Made by a program: the position numbers and the translations under genes. Positions 1-10,201 of a stretch of DNA of 64,000 nucleotides are shown one piece after another. Origin of the DNA: Blastomussa wellsi (taxonomy: Eukaryota; Cnidaria; Anthozoa; Scleractinia; Plerogyridae). The notes under the pieces are model-generated. The model saw nothing but the letters and a program-made list of their open reading frames with translations. It searched no databases and was not told the DNA's origin. The stretch is taken from contig OX393570.1 in the NCBI GenBank assembly GCA_947652115.1, forward strand, positions 3,835,817-3,899,816, given 5' to 3'. Numbering within the stretch: the stretch's first letter is position 1; each line of letters starts with the position of its first letter.

Positions 1-1940
1 CTGGCCCGGTCAACAATAAAGTGCCGTCTGACAAAAGCTCATTAACCCAGGATTCAAAAATAAACAATGTATTTCCTGGTCACCATGGGGTCAAGCGCAA
101 ACATAGCGAAGGAAGTGATGGACTGCACAAGTCAATGAAGTCATCAAAAGGTTTAATTAAACCACAACTTGTCAGACTTCAGCGACTTCAGAACAAAGGA
201 AGGTTAAATAGAAAACATCCTGTAGCGAGGGGTGGTGTTGTGAACTCTTCTTCTAAGAATGACTTTGTCTCATCTATTCTGAAAGAAGCAGTAACATCTC
301 AAACTAGAACGTTCTCTGGCCAAGGGCGGCCTATGCCTCATTCTTATGACAACACACTTAGTAAAAACAAACTCGCAAACTCGGAAATACCGGAGGTCCT
401 TGTTGATGAAGTTGGGAAAGAAAGAGGGAAGGGGTCATCGCCAAGATTGCTGAAAAAACAACTAGAAAGAGAAGCCATGGAGGAGAACAGACTGATACGA
501 AACAGCATTTTCAAAGAGATCAGACAACCTGAGAAAAGTAAGTACTCTTTAATGTTGTTTGACATTCGTTTTTCAAGGGTACAACTTTGTTCTCTAATAC
601 CTGTGCACTATCATGCCATTATTACATGTGATTACAGGACTTTTTTGTAACAAAACCTGAGCTGGACATTGGAAACATCCATTGAACAGTATCAAGACGC
701 CAAGTGGCAACTGAACATTTTTTCAGTTGCCAAATGAAAAAATCTGGTTGCCAAAAAGTGGTTCGTAAAACTTTTTGCCTCGCAGCCAAACAGAAAATCA
801 TTGAGTTCTGAAAAATGTTTCTTTAGGACTCGCATGTATAAAGGCATTAAATTATTGTGTAGCTTACATTTCAGTTGAAAAGGAGTTTTCGTTGAATAGA
901 CAGCTCTCTTAGTTTGAAGACTGACCACTAGGCAGTACAAAGCCTTCAAGAAGCGAGCAAGCTGCCACGTTGCTCTTTCCAGGCCACTTCCAAAAAAAAC
1001 TGCACCCACGGTCTGGCTGTTAGACAAGACCGCTGAAAATAGGGCGGCTGCTAAATGTCGATCAAGATACTGTGTCGTTTACAACGGTTGTGAAGGTCAT
1101 CTGTACGTTGTAAAAAATTAACACTAAGAATAGTTTTTGTTGTGGAATGTCAGGAGAGATTCAAATCCATTCAGATGTTACTGATCTGATATCAATAAAC
1201 CACAAACCTTTAGAATAGGAATAATTTGTCTCTGTAGTTTGATCTGTCATTGGTCACAGCACAGTTAACATAACAAAAGCCATAATCCAGATTCACAATT
1301 TAATAGACCAGAGAGCAGTACAAAGAACTGCTAAGAATGGAATCTCTCTGACATACCCTCATCTTTTTTCAGTCACTGTACTTGGCACTGCTTGACCCAA
1401 CTAATTCTGTAGAACTTTAAAGTTGAATCCAAGGCCCCAGTTCCAAACTAAGAAAAACTAACAGTTGTTTCATTGATGATGAAAAAGTGGCATTCAGGCA
1501 GGCTTTAGTCCGAAGATGGATGTCTGGTTGGGCGTCCACTTTTTGAGGAAATTAATTTGACTTGCTGTATTCAGTAAGTTTTTTAGCAAGTTGAAAAATT
1601 TCCACAGAACTGAATGTGCACACAACTGAAGAAATACAGTTAAATATGTGCCAATAGTTTGCCATCCTGATAGGGTGGAGTCAAACGTAATACAATTTTT
1701 TTAGCAAACCATTAGTGATTTGTTTTTATCCATTCAGGTGATGAAGTTATCTTGGATCATGTAGGTAACTTAAAAGGATCTCTTGAAGTTCAGAGCTCAA
1801 TTTTACAAGAAATTATCGACGAGGCAGAGCTGTTTAAGAAGAAAACATTGATTGAAAAGCTGTCATCTCACCTTGCAACCCTGCAAGAAAGACTGTCACC
1901 AAACTCTACTGAGATCGGACTTTCAAAGAAGAAAAGATAG
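1..1940 (+). CDS. INTS6: Integrator complex subunit 6, C-terminal part (5' end outside window)
   Basis: Two exons are visible: 1-537, open to the window edge, and 1738-1940, ending in TAG. The donor is GTAAGT at 538, the acceptor is TTCAG before 1738, and the split codon gives Ser. The first exon is basic, Ser-rich and low in predicted structure. The last ~80 residues form the recognisable part: a helix with ENRLIRNSIFKEIRQPEK, then GNLKGS, then a second helix with EIIDEAELFKKKTLIEKL. This order and spacing matches the conserved C-terminal helical domain of INTS6 and its paralogues. The family's N-terminal VWA domain would lie upstream of the window. INTS6 is a nuclear Integrator subunit that links the complex to PP2A for snRNA 3' processing and promoter-proximal attenuation (family knowledge). 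The basic KKKR tail ends the protein. The identification rests on recalled family pattern, not on alignment. Confidence 0.72.
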
Positions 1941-2676
1941 CATTTGTTAAATAATATAGAATAACTGAATTAAGACATGCAAGATATTGTTGTTCATAGG
2001 TCTACAGCATCCATCTTGTTTTTTTGTCCTTGTTTTGATATGAAACAGAATTGACAGATGTCAGTTTTGATTGGTGAGTTGCATCAACTTTACAATTGAC
2101 TGTAAATTATAGCAAGCTAAAGCAAAAGTGGTTGTGATGTCATTTTGCAACCTTGTGCCAGTAAAATATTCTCACTTCTTTCATACCTGCATCAAAACTA
2201 CTGGTGCTTCAAAACATTTGAATAAATTAATGTCATGGCGTGTCAGTTGGAAAAGTTGCGTCCAGTACTTGGATTTTTTAGCGGTTTGTGTACAGTTTAA
2301 CCTTAACTTCTCAAGAAAACTTCAATGCATATTTGATGATAATATTTTTTGTAACGTTTTCACTTGGGATGAACAAAAAGATGAATAATAGTATTACTAA
2401 GACTTGCCGTTCATCAGCTGTCAATTAAATGGTCACACTTCTGAAGTGCATTTACAGACTTAAAACATGAGATTACTCCTTAATAGATTTTATTAGGATC
2501 CCATTCACAGACACTCCAGTATGCAGAACAAGATCTTTCTCAATCAAAAAGTAATTAGTAATACATAATGCATTTCATCACGAAACTTTCTCATGTGGTT
2601 TTGTAGTACTTCACAGTGTTTTGATAATCAAGCCGTTTGCTCCTTGCTAGAGTTATTTCCCATAGTTGTAAATGAA

Positions 2677-2682
2677 AATAAA
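2677..2682 (+). promoter_or_regulatory. Candidate polyadenylation signal of the INTS6-like gene
   Basis: An AATAAA hexamer lies about 740 bases after the TAG stop at 1940 and is the first good match downstream. A SINE-like fragment begins shortly after it, which agrees with the 3' UTR ending near here. Confidence 0.4.
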
Positions 2683-2729
2683 GCTATCCGTTTTAATACC
2701 TTGTGTCTCCAAGGTAGAGTAGAGTCTGC

Positions 2730-2845
2730 ATAGTGGTCCATCTTATCCTGGGTTTCTATAGCATGAAGCTATTCGGAGTATTTCTACTCCCCTTGGACAA
2801 GATGCCAGTACAGTGACAGATATAAATCTGAGTCTGGCAGTATTT
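2730..2845 (-). repeat. SINE body fragment
   Basis: The run GCATGAAGC(T/G)...TTTCTACTCCCC...GGATG/GATGCCAGT recurs at 5980-6060, where it is attached to a tRNA-like head. This copy has only the 3' body. It is diverged and truncated, so it is read as an old SINE fragment in the same orientation as the 5960-6262 copy. Confidence 0.45.
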
Positions 2846-2849
2846 AAAC

Positions 2850-3125
2850 AAATGACTGCCTAGATACCAGTCGGGCACTCTAATTGACTGAACGTAAGGA
2901 GAACCCTTGGTGAGGTACATGTAGGTCTATTTACTATGGTGGGTTCATACATGACACACTCCTTGCATACTGCTAAGAAAAGCAATGTTGAAAGCATCAC
3001 AAGTGTGGTAAACATGAACAATGGCAAATTTTCAGCTCGGTGAATTATGACACAAGCATGGAACAAAGAAAAAATAAGTCCCCAACAGGATTGGAACCCA
3101 TGACCTCCCAGCTACCAGTTTGGCA
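2850..3125 (-). repeat. tRNA-derived SINE copy (family shared with 32775-32930)
   Basis: On the minus strand it reads GGGAGGTCATGGGTTCCAAT followed by GGGGACTTA and later CACCGAGCTGAAAATTT. The same order (GGGAGGTCATGGGTTC, GGGGACT, ACCGAGCTGAAATTTTG) occurs on the plus strand at 32805-32920. The first motif is a degenerate pol III B box (GGTTCRANNCC). The two copies differ by substitutions and length changes, so both are old. Confidence 0.5.
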
Positions 3126-3214
3126 CCCTAATCATCTCATAGAACTCTCACATACAACATATGTTGTATGTGATTTATATAACATTATAGGCAAACCTCA
3201 GAAAGTGACTATAA

Positions 3215-3312
3215 TTTGGTTTTATCAACTGGGTTGATAATGTCAATTGGCCACCGTAAAGAGATTCAAGAGCTGACGTTTCCAGCGTTAGCCCTTCGTC
3301 GGAGCGACGACT
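3215..3312 (-). mobile_element. Fragment of dispersed Penelope-like/foldback repeat
   Basis: Carries TTTTATCAACTGGGTTGATA, GGCCACCGTAAAGAGATTC and GTTAGCCCTTCGTCGGAGCG in that order. This is the inverted form of the blocks at 33030-33130, 53149-53250 and 57700-57890. It is one of four copies in the window. Assignment to Penelope-like retroelements is from general recollection of this common cnidarian repeat and is uncertain. Confidence 0.5.
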
Positions 3313-3415
3313 CGAAGACCACAGAGGCATCAAAATAACACAAGTAAAACACAAGTTAAGTAATTTTTATTTGCATTGTTTTCCACACATAGAATTTAGG
3401 GCAATTTTTAAATTT

Positions 3416-3476
3416 TTCTCATACATTCTCTTACATTATGTCACGTAAATCACATACAACGTATGGCTGCCTGTGA
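3416..3476 (+). repeat. Direct duplication, copy 1
   Basis: TTCTCATACATTCTCTTACA and the following TTATGTCA, CACATA and GTATGG recur at 4384-4443 with several mismatches. No termini or target duplications were seen. Confidence 0.4.
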
Positions 3477-4383
3477 CCATATGAGCTACGAGAACTCTTG
3501 GTGTGCTAGGCCATGTACTAAGTTCATATGTTACACACCCTGCACACTTGTATTACAAGACCAACAATCTGGTTCCTTGTGAGTAGTACTCACAGAAACA
3601 AGTTCCCGGTTGCAATAAGCACCCTCCCTCGAGTTCCAAACATTAACAAGTACTATCCTAGTCTCTCAAGTCATCATATATCTTGCTAATAATTTTACTG
3701 GATAAGGGAGATGCAGCATTCAATAATGGTAAATGGAAAAGATGATTGCTTTTGGATCTCTTGGGCACCATCCCACATTGTCAGGAAGCAGAGGTTCTTT
3801 AATGTGAAACAGCTGGGCAATGCTTACCTGTCAAAATCCAGTGGCAGCACACAGGGAATTTAAAAGCAAATCATCCATTTAATGTTGTGTTACATTCCCT
3901 GGTAAATTTGTAATTTAGGCATCATCTGAAACAACTCTTCAGTGCTCGAAATTAATGGTTGCCCGAGACAACTAAAACTTTGTTTGGGCAACCAGTTTTT
4001 TGGAAAAATAAAGGGCTGGTTGCCTGAGACTGTCCGGCATTTGCCATCAGGACAACCTGGATCTTTTTCTAATTTTGAGCACTGCTCTGTGTCAGTGACA
4101 AAGATAAAGTGTTCAAAAGCGATTTTTTTTGTCTTTATCATTATTTTTTTCCACTTAGCTATTTCCCATTTGCTACTATCAGCTCAGTGTCAATGTGCTT
4201 CAAGCAGAGGTACCCTGATTACCAATGAAAAAAAAAAAGATCACAATTTTTATACATTCTTATTCAAATACTGCATGGGTCCAAAAAATAACTACCCCTT
4301 CCATATAAGGTTATTGGTTTCATCCCCACACTTCACTCCTCCAAATATTCCAGTTTCTTCCCAGGCAGCAATTTTCAAACCTT

Positions 4384-4443
4384 TCTCATACATTCTCTTA
4401 CATTATGTCATGCAAACCACATAAAACATATGGGCCGCCTATG
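4384..4443 (+). repeat. Direct duplication, copy 2
   Basis: Second copy of the 3416-3476 block, same orientation, about 970 bases downstream. Confidence 0.4.
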
Positions 4444-4621
4444 GTTTCCTCATACTTTTTGTTGAAATTAGAATTTCCAACAACCATAAATGGGTGGGGT
4501 ATGGATAATTCCTAGAACTACACATTACCTATAATTATTATTAGGATTACATCAATTAAAACATCTGCACAGCTCCCTTGTTAAGGGAAAGAATAGAATT
4601 TTTATGGTGCAACTGTCATTG

Positions 4622-6620
4622 CTACTGTTCTTGCCAGCACTGGATATGTTCATGCAAATCAAAAACATGAGATATTGGAGCTACTGACGGCCCTGGCAAT
4701 GGTATCTCTTTATAGAACAACTTATAGTCAAAATGTGCTGTTTGTGTCTCAAAATCCTCTGAAAAGAAAGCCATAATGTCTGGTTCCTGTGAAAGAGGTC
4801 TTTTTACAATAGTCTTTGTACTGCTCCTTGCCTTGGGATATGCACACTCGGTAAGCAGTTCATCAGCATCAACATCAAGAGAAACCAAGTCGGAAAAGAT
4901 GTGACTTCCTTTCTTTACATTGACTGCCTGTGCAACTTTTTCTCCTAGATTTATTCTAGTGATTTCAGACTGTTCAAGCTCTTCAGCTATTGCTGCAGCT
5001 ACGTCAAATTGCTCCCTTTGAAGAGCCTGGAGTTTTCTGCTTACTCGTTTGGTGGAATTCATTGATGGCTGCACCAGACTACAAAATATCAAAAAGTAGA
5101 AGTTGGGAGTGTCAAGTTGTGAAATCTCTTCAATCCTAGGGATTGGGGAAGCTAAATGGTTTGTTACAACTCCCGTAAATTTAGGATATCATTACATAAT
5201 TGTACCTGCAAAAATTCAAACCCAAGGTAACTCAATGACAAACCTTTTTCAATTATTTGCCTTGAAGATTTTAGTTCTTTGGATCGAAATGCATCTCTGT
5301 TTTATTTAGCCAGATGACCCCCACTCCCCTCCCACAAAATACAGTTTCTGTAGCATCACAGAGAGTACTTCCCATACAGTAGTGGGTTATACACGAGGTG
5401 AGGTCACTGGCCTTTTTCAAGAACTAGAAATGTCTAATGGCTGACTCGTCTTAGTGTGTAAAGGGATGTGTGTAGTCTTTCTGTTGTAGGTATGTACATG
5501 TAAAAGAGCCAGCAATTAATAACAGTTAACATAACTGTTACACTGTCAATGACAGACATCAAAACATGTTTGTAAGCTACCACTTTCTGAAGAAGGCAAA
5601 CAAAAGCCTAAGGGTCACTTCTTCTATCAAAAACGGTATATGAAAGGGTACAGATTTGCACCTTAGGTGTGTCTCTTCAAATAAAACTTTGCTAAGTAGT
5701 CCCTGGGGCAGATCCAGGATTTTTCTCAGGTGGGGTGCACCACTAAGGAATGACGTACTTGATGGGTGACAGGCAGAACACTAGTTATATTATAAAGTCA
5801 CAGGTCATCTCAGGGGGGTGCGCACCCACTGCATCCCCCCTAGATCCGCCCGAGTCCAATGACTCTTGATCATTTCATTTCAGTGATCAATTTCAGTGAG
5901 AGCACTCACCACTGGATGTACTGTAGGTCCCAGTTTTTTAAGCCAAATGGGCTCATAGCTGACAGAACTTAGCTCCATTTTCTGCAGCATGAAGCGGCTA
6001 TGAGTACATGTATTTTCTACTCCCCCTTGAATGGATGCTAGTCCATTACAGGTACGTACTCCCCAGTATTCTCAATCTGTCGACAAGTACCCTTGGGTAC
6101 TCATTTATACAATACACCTGGGTGGAGAGAGGCACTCCTCTGACTGAGAGAGTTAAGTGTCTTGCCTAAGAACACACAGTAGTGACCACAGGCCGGTCAG
6201 GAACTCTGGACTGTTCAAACAGGAGTCCAGTGTACTAACCATTAGGCCGCCGTACCTCCTACTGTACCTTCTAAGATCAATAGTTAGGCTTATCAGTAAC
6301 TAAATTTCCCCTTAACTTGTCAGTGGAACCACCAACTACTGTAGGGCGTATTACATGGCGTCATCTTTACGTAGCATTTCATTCTCAGAACAAGTGATAC
6401 AATATCCATTGCCAAAAACCGAATATTTTATCGAATTAACGTACCATGAATAGGTTTCCTTGCCTTCCTCCGCCTCGTTTTCAGTTGGAATCACTGAAAT
6501 ATTCTGTTTGGATCTGTTTGTTTTCTTCTCGGGAGTGAGGTCCAACTGAGGACTCGTGAATATGGCAGTCGAAAGCTGTGGCGCTGGCTTTGGTGGTAAC
6601 CGTATACCATCAGAATCCAT
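4622..6620 (-). CDS. Small two-exon protein resembling PPP1R35 (210 aa)
   Basis: Exon 1 is 6620-6445 (ATG at 6620, donor GTACGT). Exon 2 is 5078-4622 (acceptor TTTTGTAG, stop TAG). Phase 2 joins the exons, giving ...KETYS-C-LVQPSMNST... The N-terminal ~58 residues are polar and Pro-rich. Residues ~68-150 form a helical region (STKRVSRKLQALQ..FDVAAAIAEELEQSE.TR) followed by VNVKKGSHIFSDLVSLDVDADELL. That layout resembles the C-terminal domain of PPP1R35, a centrosomal protein needed for centriole elongation. The similarity is from memory and moderate; an uncharacterised metazoan protein is the alternative. No signal peptide or membrane segment. The gene is convergent with INTS6. The intron 5079-6444 holds a foldback element and a SINE. 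Confidence 0.6.
5702..5852. mobile_element. Foldback (MITE-like) element in intron
   Basis: The ends are imperfect inverted repeats: GGGGCAGATCCAGGAT on the left and CCCTAGATCCGCCC on the right, with GGTGGGGTGCACC / GGGGTGCGCACCC just inside. About 150 bases, non-coding. No target duplication was identified. Confidence 0.45.
5960..6262 (-). repeat. tRNA-derived SINE, near full length
   Basis: The minus strand starts with a tRNA-like head (GGCGGCCTAATGGTTAG, an A-box-like run, then GAACAGTCCAGAG). It continues with TTCTTAGGCAAGACACTTAA and a body containing CTCTCTCCACCCAGGTGTA. The GGCAAGACACTTAAC core is typical of tRNA-derived SINEs shared across animals (family knowledge). The B box is degraded. 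It lies in the intron of the PPP1R35-like gene. Confidence 0.6.
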
Positions 6621-6746
6621 AATGAAACCTACTTATTCTGTGTTTTACCTAGGCCAAGAGTTCAAAACAAAGCGTCAAAAACTTTCCCGAAGCCAAGAGC
6701 TTGAGTCGCCATTTTGAATTTGCCCGCAAACTTGTGTTCCGCTGAC

Positions 6747-7211
6747 CATTCTCGTCCCCAGAGGCCGCGATCCTTTTGGTCAGCACCAAGAATCACGACC
6801 TCTGGTCGTCTCCAAAACCGGAAGTCCGCGAATCACGGACAACCCGTTACTCTGCGCATGTACAAAGTCGTCTGATTGGCTGAAAGTTACAAAACGTGTT
6901 TCTACGCATGCTCACAATTTGGTTACGGCCATTCTCGTCCCCAGAGGCCGCGATCCTTTTGGTCAGCACCAAGAATCACGACCTCTGGCCACCCCCAGCT
7001 TGTGGGAATTCGCAGAGTACTCGTTCTGTAGTTTTCAGCCAATCAGAATTGTCAGATTCGACAATCAGTCCGTGATTCGCGGACTTCCGGTTTTGGAGAC
7101 GTGATTCTTGGTGCTGACCAAAAGGATGGGGGCCTCTGGGGACGAGAATGGGCCAGAGGTCGTGATTCTTGGTGCTGACCAAAAGGATCGCGGCCTCTGG
7201 GAACGAGAATG
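6747..7211. mobile_element. Composite MITE with long inverted repeats and 9-bp target duplication
   Basis: The ends are CATTCTCGTCCCC (left) and its near-complement GGAACGAGAATG (right). TCCGCTGAC is duplicated directly outside at 6738-6746 and 7212-7220. Inside are two more termini: a forward copy at 6930 and a reverse copy ending at 7150. Four ~60-base arms are therefore present, two in each orientation. The arms contain GATCCTTTTGGTCAGCACCA, and a second arm portion (CCAAAACCGGAAGTCCGCG) pairs 6811-6840 with 7071-7105. A 9-bp duplication fits Mutator-like (MULE) elements. No transposase. A single-unit relative lies at 46628-46856. Confidence 0.75.
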
Positions 7212-7309
7212 TCCGCTGACCATAAAAAGCTCAATCTTAATTTCGTATCCAGATCTTCTCGACCCGCTTAGTCCGAGTTTTAATATCAGTTCATTTTGAG
7301 GTGTATGTA

Positions 7310-7566
7310 TACACCCCTCAGTAACAGACCCAATGGAATCTTTATCTTCACTGGGTTTTCGGAAAAACCTCACCGGGTTGGCTAATTTCCTACTGGGTCC
7401 GCTCGTTTACTGTTTTATTTTTCAAACAAGATACACAGGGTCACACCTCACAGTCACTGGGTAAAATCAAAATATTCACTGGGTACTGGGGAGACTAAAT
7501 TTCCGCTGGGTAGGGGAAAATAATCCACTGGGTAGGGTTTCAGCGGGTCTGTTACAGAGGGGTGTA
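7310..7566. mobile_element. Foldback element with internal CACTGGGT repeats
   Basis: Terminal inverted repeats TACACCCCTCAGTAACAGAC and its complement ending AGGGGTGTA (one mismatch) are flanked on both sides by TGTA (7306-7309 and 7567-7570). The 210-base interior repeats (C/G)(A/G)C(T/C)GGGT about seven times at irregular spacing. Non-coding. Confidence 0.55.
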
Positions 7567-7682
7567 TGTATCGTGAAGTATCGGTATAACTTTTTTTAGA
7601 ATTATTTTTGCTCCGTGTCTTTTCAAATACTGAAAGAAAAGAAAAAGGACGTTTTCGGAAAAAGAGAGAGAAAAAAAAAATC

Positions 7683-7683
<1 letters not shown>

Positions 7684-7756
<73 letters not shown>
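7684..7756 (-). tRNA. tRNA-Asn (GTT)
   Basis: The minus strand folds as a 73-nt cloverleaf. The acceptor arm is GTCTCCG/CGGGGAC. The D arm contains the A box TGGCGCAATCGG. The anticodon arm is TTCGGCTGTTAACCGAA with anticodon GTT, and the T arm is GGTGGTTCAAGCCCACC (B box). There is no intron and no genomic CCA. A run of ten T (plus-strand A run at about 7671-7680) follows within four bases and serves as a pol III terminator. All stems pair, so it looks functional. Confidence 0.93.
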
Positions 7757-7757
<1 letters not shown>

Positions 7758-8120
7758 TGGATGAAGGATGCCAGAACTCATTTAGAATATATCACTTTTA
7801 CCCAAAAAGCTTTGCTCTGCTAGACCCAGACTGCACGGGACGACTTTTTCCGGGCATTGCGTAATTTTCTCTGGCCAGCTAACAATGAAAAGTTCAACTG
7901 GTTGAGAAGGTTGAGAATGTATTCTCCGTTTCCTTTGATTCACCATAATCTGAGCGAAAGAAACGCAAAATCCGTTTTCGGATTCAAGAATCACCCTATT
8001 GGGCTCGACTGTACCAGTCTCGCTGTTCGGGTACCTGCGATCTCATCAGGCGTCTTTTACTGTTCGGGAACCGGAGCCCGCGCTGGCGGAAAGGGCTGCA
8101 GCAACTTAGCACAAATTAGC

Positions 8121-8238
8121 TAGCCTGCAAACAGGGTCTCCAGTGGGGGACTTTTGGCGAAAATTTTGTCGAGCAAGGGAAGCCGAATTTGCGAGCGTGA
8201 CCTACGCTCGGCCCGCTGGGGAGCCTGTTCGCAGGCTA
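8121..8238. mobile_element. Foldback element, TAGCCTGC family
   Basis: Left end TAGCCTGCAAACAGGGTCTC and right end GGAGCCTGTTCGCAGGCTA are imperfect inverted complements with a ~78-base spacer. Elements with the same outer TAGCCTG...CAGGCTA ends occur at 37668-37732 and 54545-54662. Confidence 0.55.
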
Positions 8239-8574
8239 AAATATAACCTGCAATCACAGCTTGGATTTGTGGCACATTATAGACAAGCACTTAGCTAAAT
8301 TTTCCTCGTCAAATTGTTCTCCGGATAATTTTTTCGAAACAGCTTTATACGTTTCAGCGAGTATTAAAACATGTATTATATTTCAAACGAACTTTTAACC
8401 CGCATTGATTATCTTTCCACTTCATTGGTGCATGCAAATTTGTCGGTTCAGTTTCTGTTTACTTTTAGCAACATACATGCAACGAAGTGGATGTCTATTT
8501 ACATTCTGCCAGTCAAACCGATCAGAGATTACCGGACGAGAAGTTAATTTTGGAAGCGATTCAGTCCATAGTTA

Positions 8575-10166
8575 ATGATGTGGTTCGTTGCTCTGCTCTG
8601 CTTGCTGGTAAACGGTGAGTGCAAATAGGACTCGAGTACTACTGCGTCCAAAGACAGAATCAGCTGATTTGCAGTTTAATAAGTATGGTGTTTAATAGTT
8701 GTATGCATGCCGTGATGGGCTTCAAGTTTACGTTAAAAAGACATCCATTAAAGTCCTTAAAGTGAGCGTAATGGAACGAGAATGTATGTCAAATATCTAA
8801 ACAGAACATGGTTTTGCAGAAACCTGACGTCGGGAAACGCTCCGTATCCAAGAAGCTTGAAATTCCGAAAGTCAGAGCCCAAGAACTGAGTTGAAAAGTG
8901 TATTCCACAGACAGATAAATTGAACAGTTGGGCTTCGCTCGTGTCATCAATTGCAACATTATGTATAGCATTGCAGTTTGTCAAAATGCAGTTGATATCG
9001 ACTGATCTGAATCATAGTTAATGTCTGAACCAAAGCAGACGAGACCGAATACTTTACAATTTATACTGATAGGGGTATAGTTGTGTTATCGTATCTCTGA
9101 CATACTTGTGCTGTACTATCTTTTATTTGCGATCAGATGCTGTTACATTTGGAGAAGCCAGCATTTTGTTCCCATTGGACTCTTCAGGTAAAAACAATGA
9201 CTGAAAATAGTAGGAAAGCTTTAAATGAGAAACTGAGAAAAACGTTAGCAACTACCTCCCGCGTGTTATCGCGTGTTATCGCCATAGCGAGTCTGCTATT
9301 CAAGGCACCCCTGATCACAGTTTAACTTTGTCATCAGTAACCGCTTGCTCTTTAGCCGTGAAATCACAAACATATCAAGTGCATTCTTCACATTTCAGCA
9401 ACTGAATTCAGCCGTTCTCTGGCGGTTTTTATCCCACGGACGTTACCGAGACTATTTAGATGAATTTGAAATCTAATAATCCGGCTTGATTCTCCCACTT
9501 TGCCGCAAGCGTTAGCAATACATATCTAATGCATCATTCAGTTTACTTTTCCCTGAATAAACTGTTCAAAAAGTTTTATTTACACGGGGATTCGAACGGA
9601 AGAGTTCTTTGAATGTTTACCCTGGCACTGATAGGTTGACGCTCAACTTTAATACCCACTTGACCCATTCGTTTTATTCAAACATAAAAGACTACAGACA
9701 CGAGAAGAACCCAAAATTCCAATTATTTTATCCATGAGGCTCGTTGCTTCACTTTTCTTTAAACGTTCCATACGTAAAGCAATCAATGTATTGGATTAAA
9801 ACTGACCCAGGCACGAAAAGCGTTTTTAAATTAGCTTTTGACAATTATTGTTGGCAGACAAGTTAAATCAGCCAGCGTAACAGGCGTCGAAAGGAGAGGG
9901 TGAGTGAGGGAAAATCGGCGGCAGGCCACAAACTAAACCTCTCGTTAGCTATATAGGGATTAGATTACGTTTGCGACTCAGGCCACAAATAGGCGAATAT
10001 ATATATATCAACACTTTTGAACTTGTTAGACCTTGCTTTTAAGAACACAAGATTGAAAATGAGCGTGAGGTAAAGATGGCTGGATATTGGCCAAGTTCTT
10101 TTTTTTTGTTGTTTTTTTCGTGTTTATGGACCGAGACTTAAGTCGAGGTCCATAAACACGCAAAAA

Positions 10167-10201
<35 letters not shown>

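Larger units (their letters stand above)
1941..4621. other. Intergenic/3' UTR stretch with repeats, no gene seen
   Basis: Contains the probable INTS6 3' UTR, two SINE fragments, a Penelope-like fragment and a short direct duplication. Open frames here (for example 3942-4424) are low-complexity, have no recognisable domain and no consistent splice borders. Confidence 0.6.
6621..8574. other. Intergenic region between the PPP1R35-like gene and the protease gene
   Basis: Holds the composite MITE, the CACTGGGT element, tRNA-Asn and the 8121-8238 foldback. The rest (about 7760-8120 and 8240-8574) shows no coding exon or RNA. The F5/8C-protease promoter must lie in the last part, but no clear TATA box was found. 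Confidence 0.55.

Noticed and set aside
3942..4424. 160-codon frame in the INTS6 downstream region
   Set aside because: It has a homopolymer-derived, hydrophobic composition and no ATG-start or domain support; it overlaps a duplicated repeat at its end.
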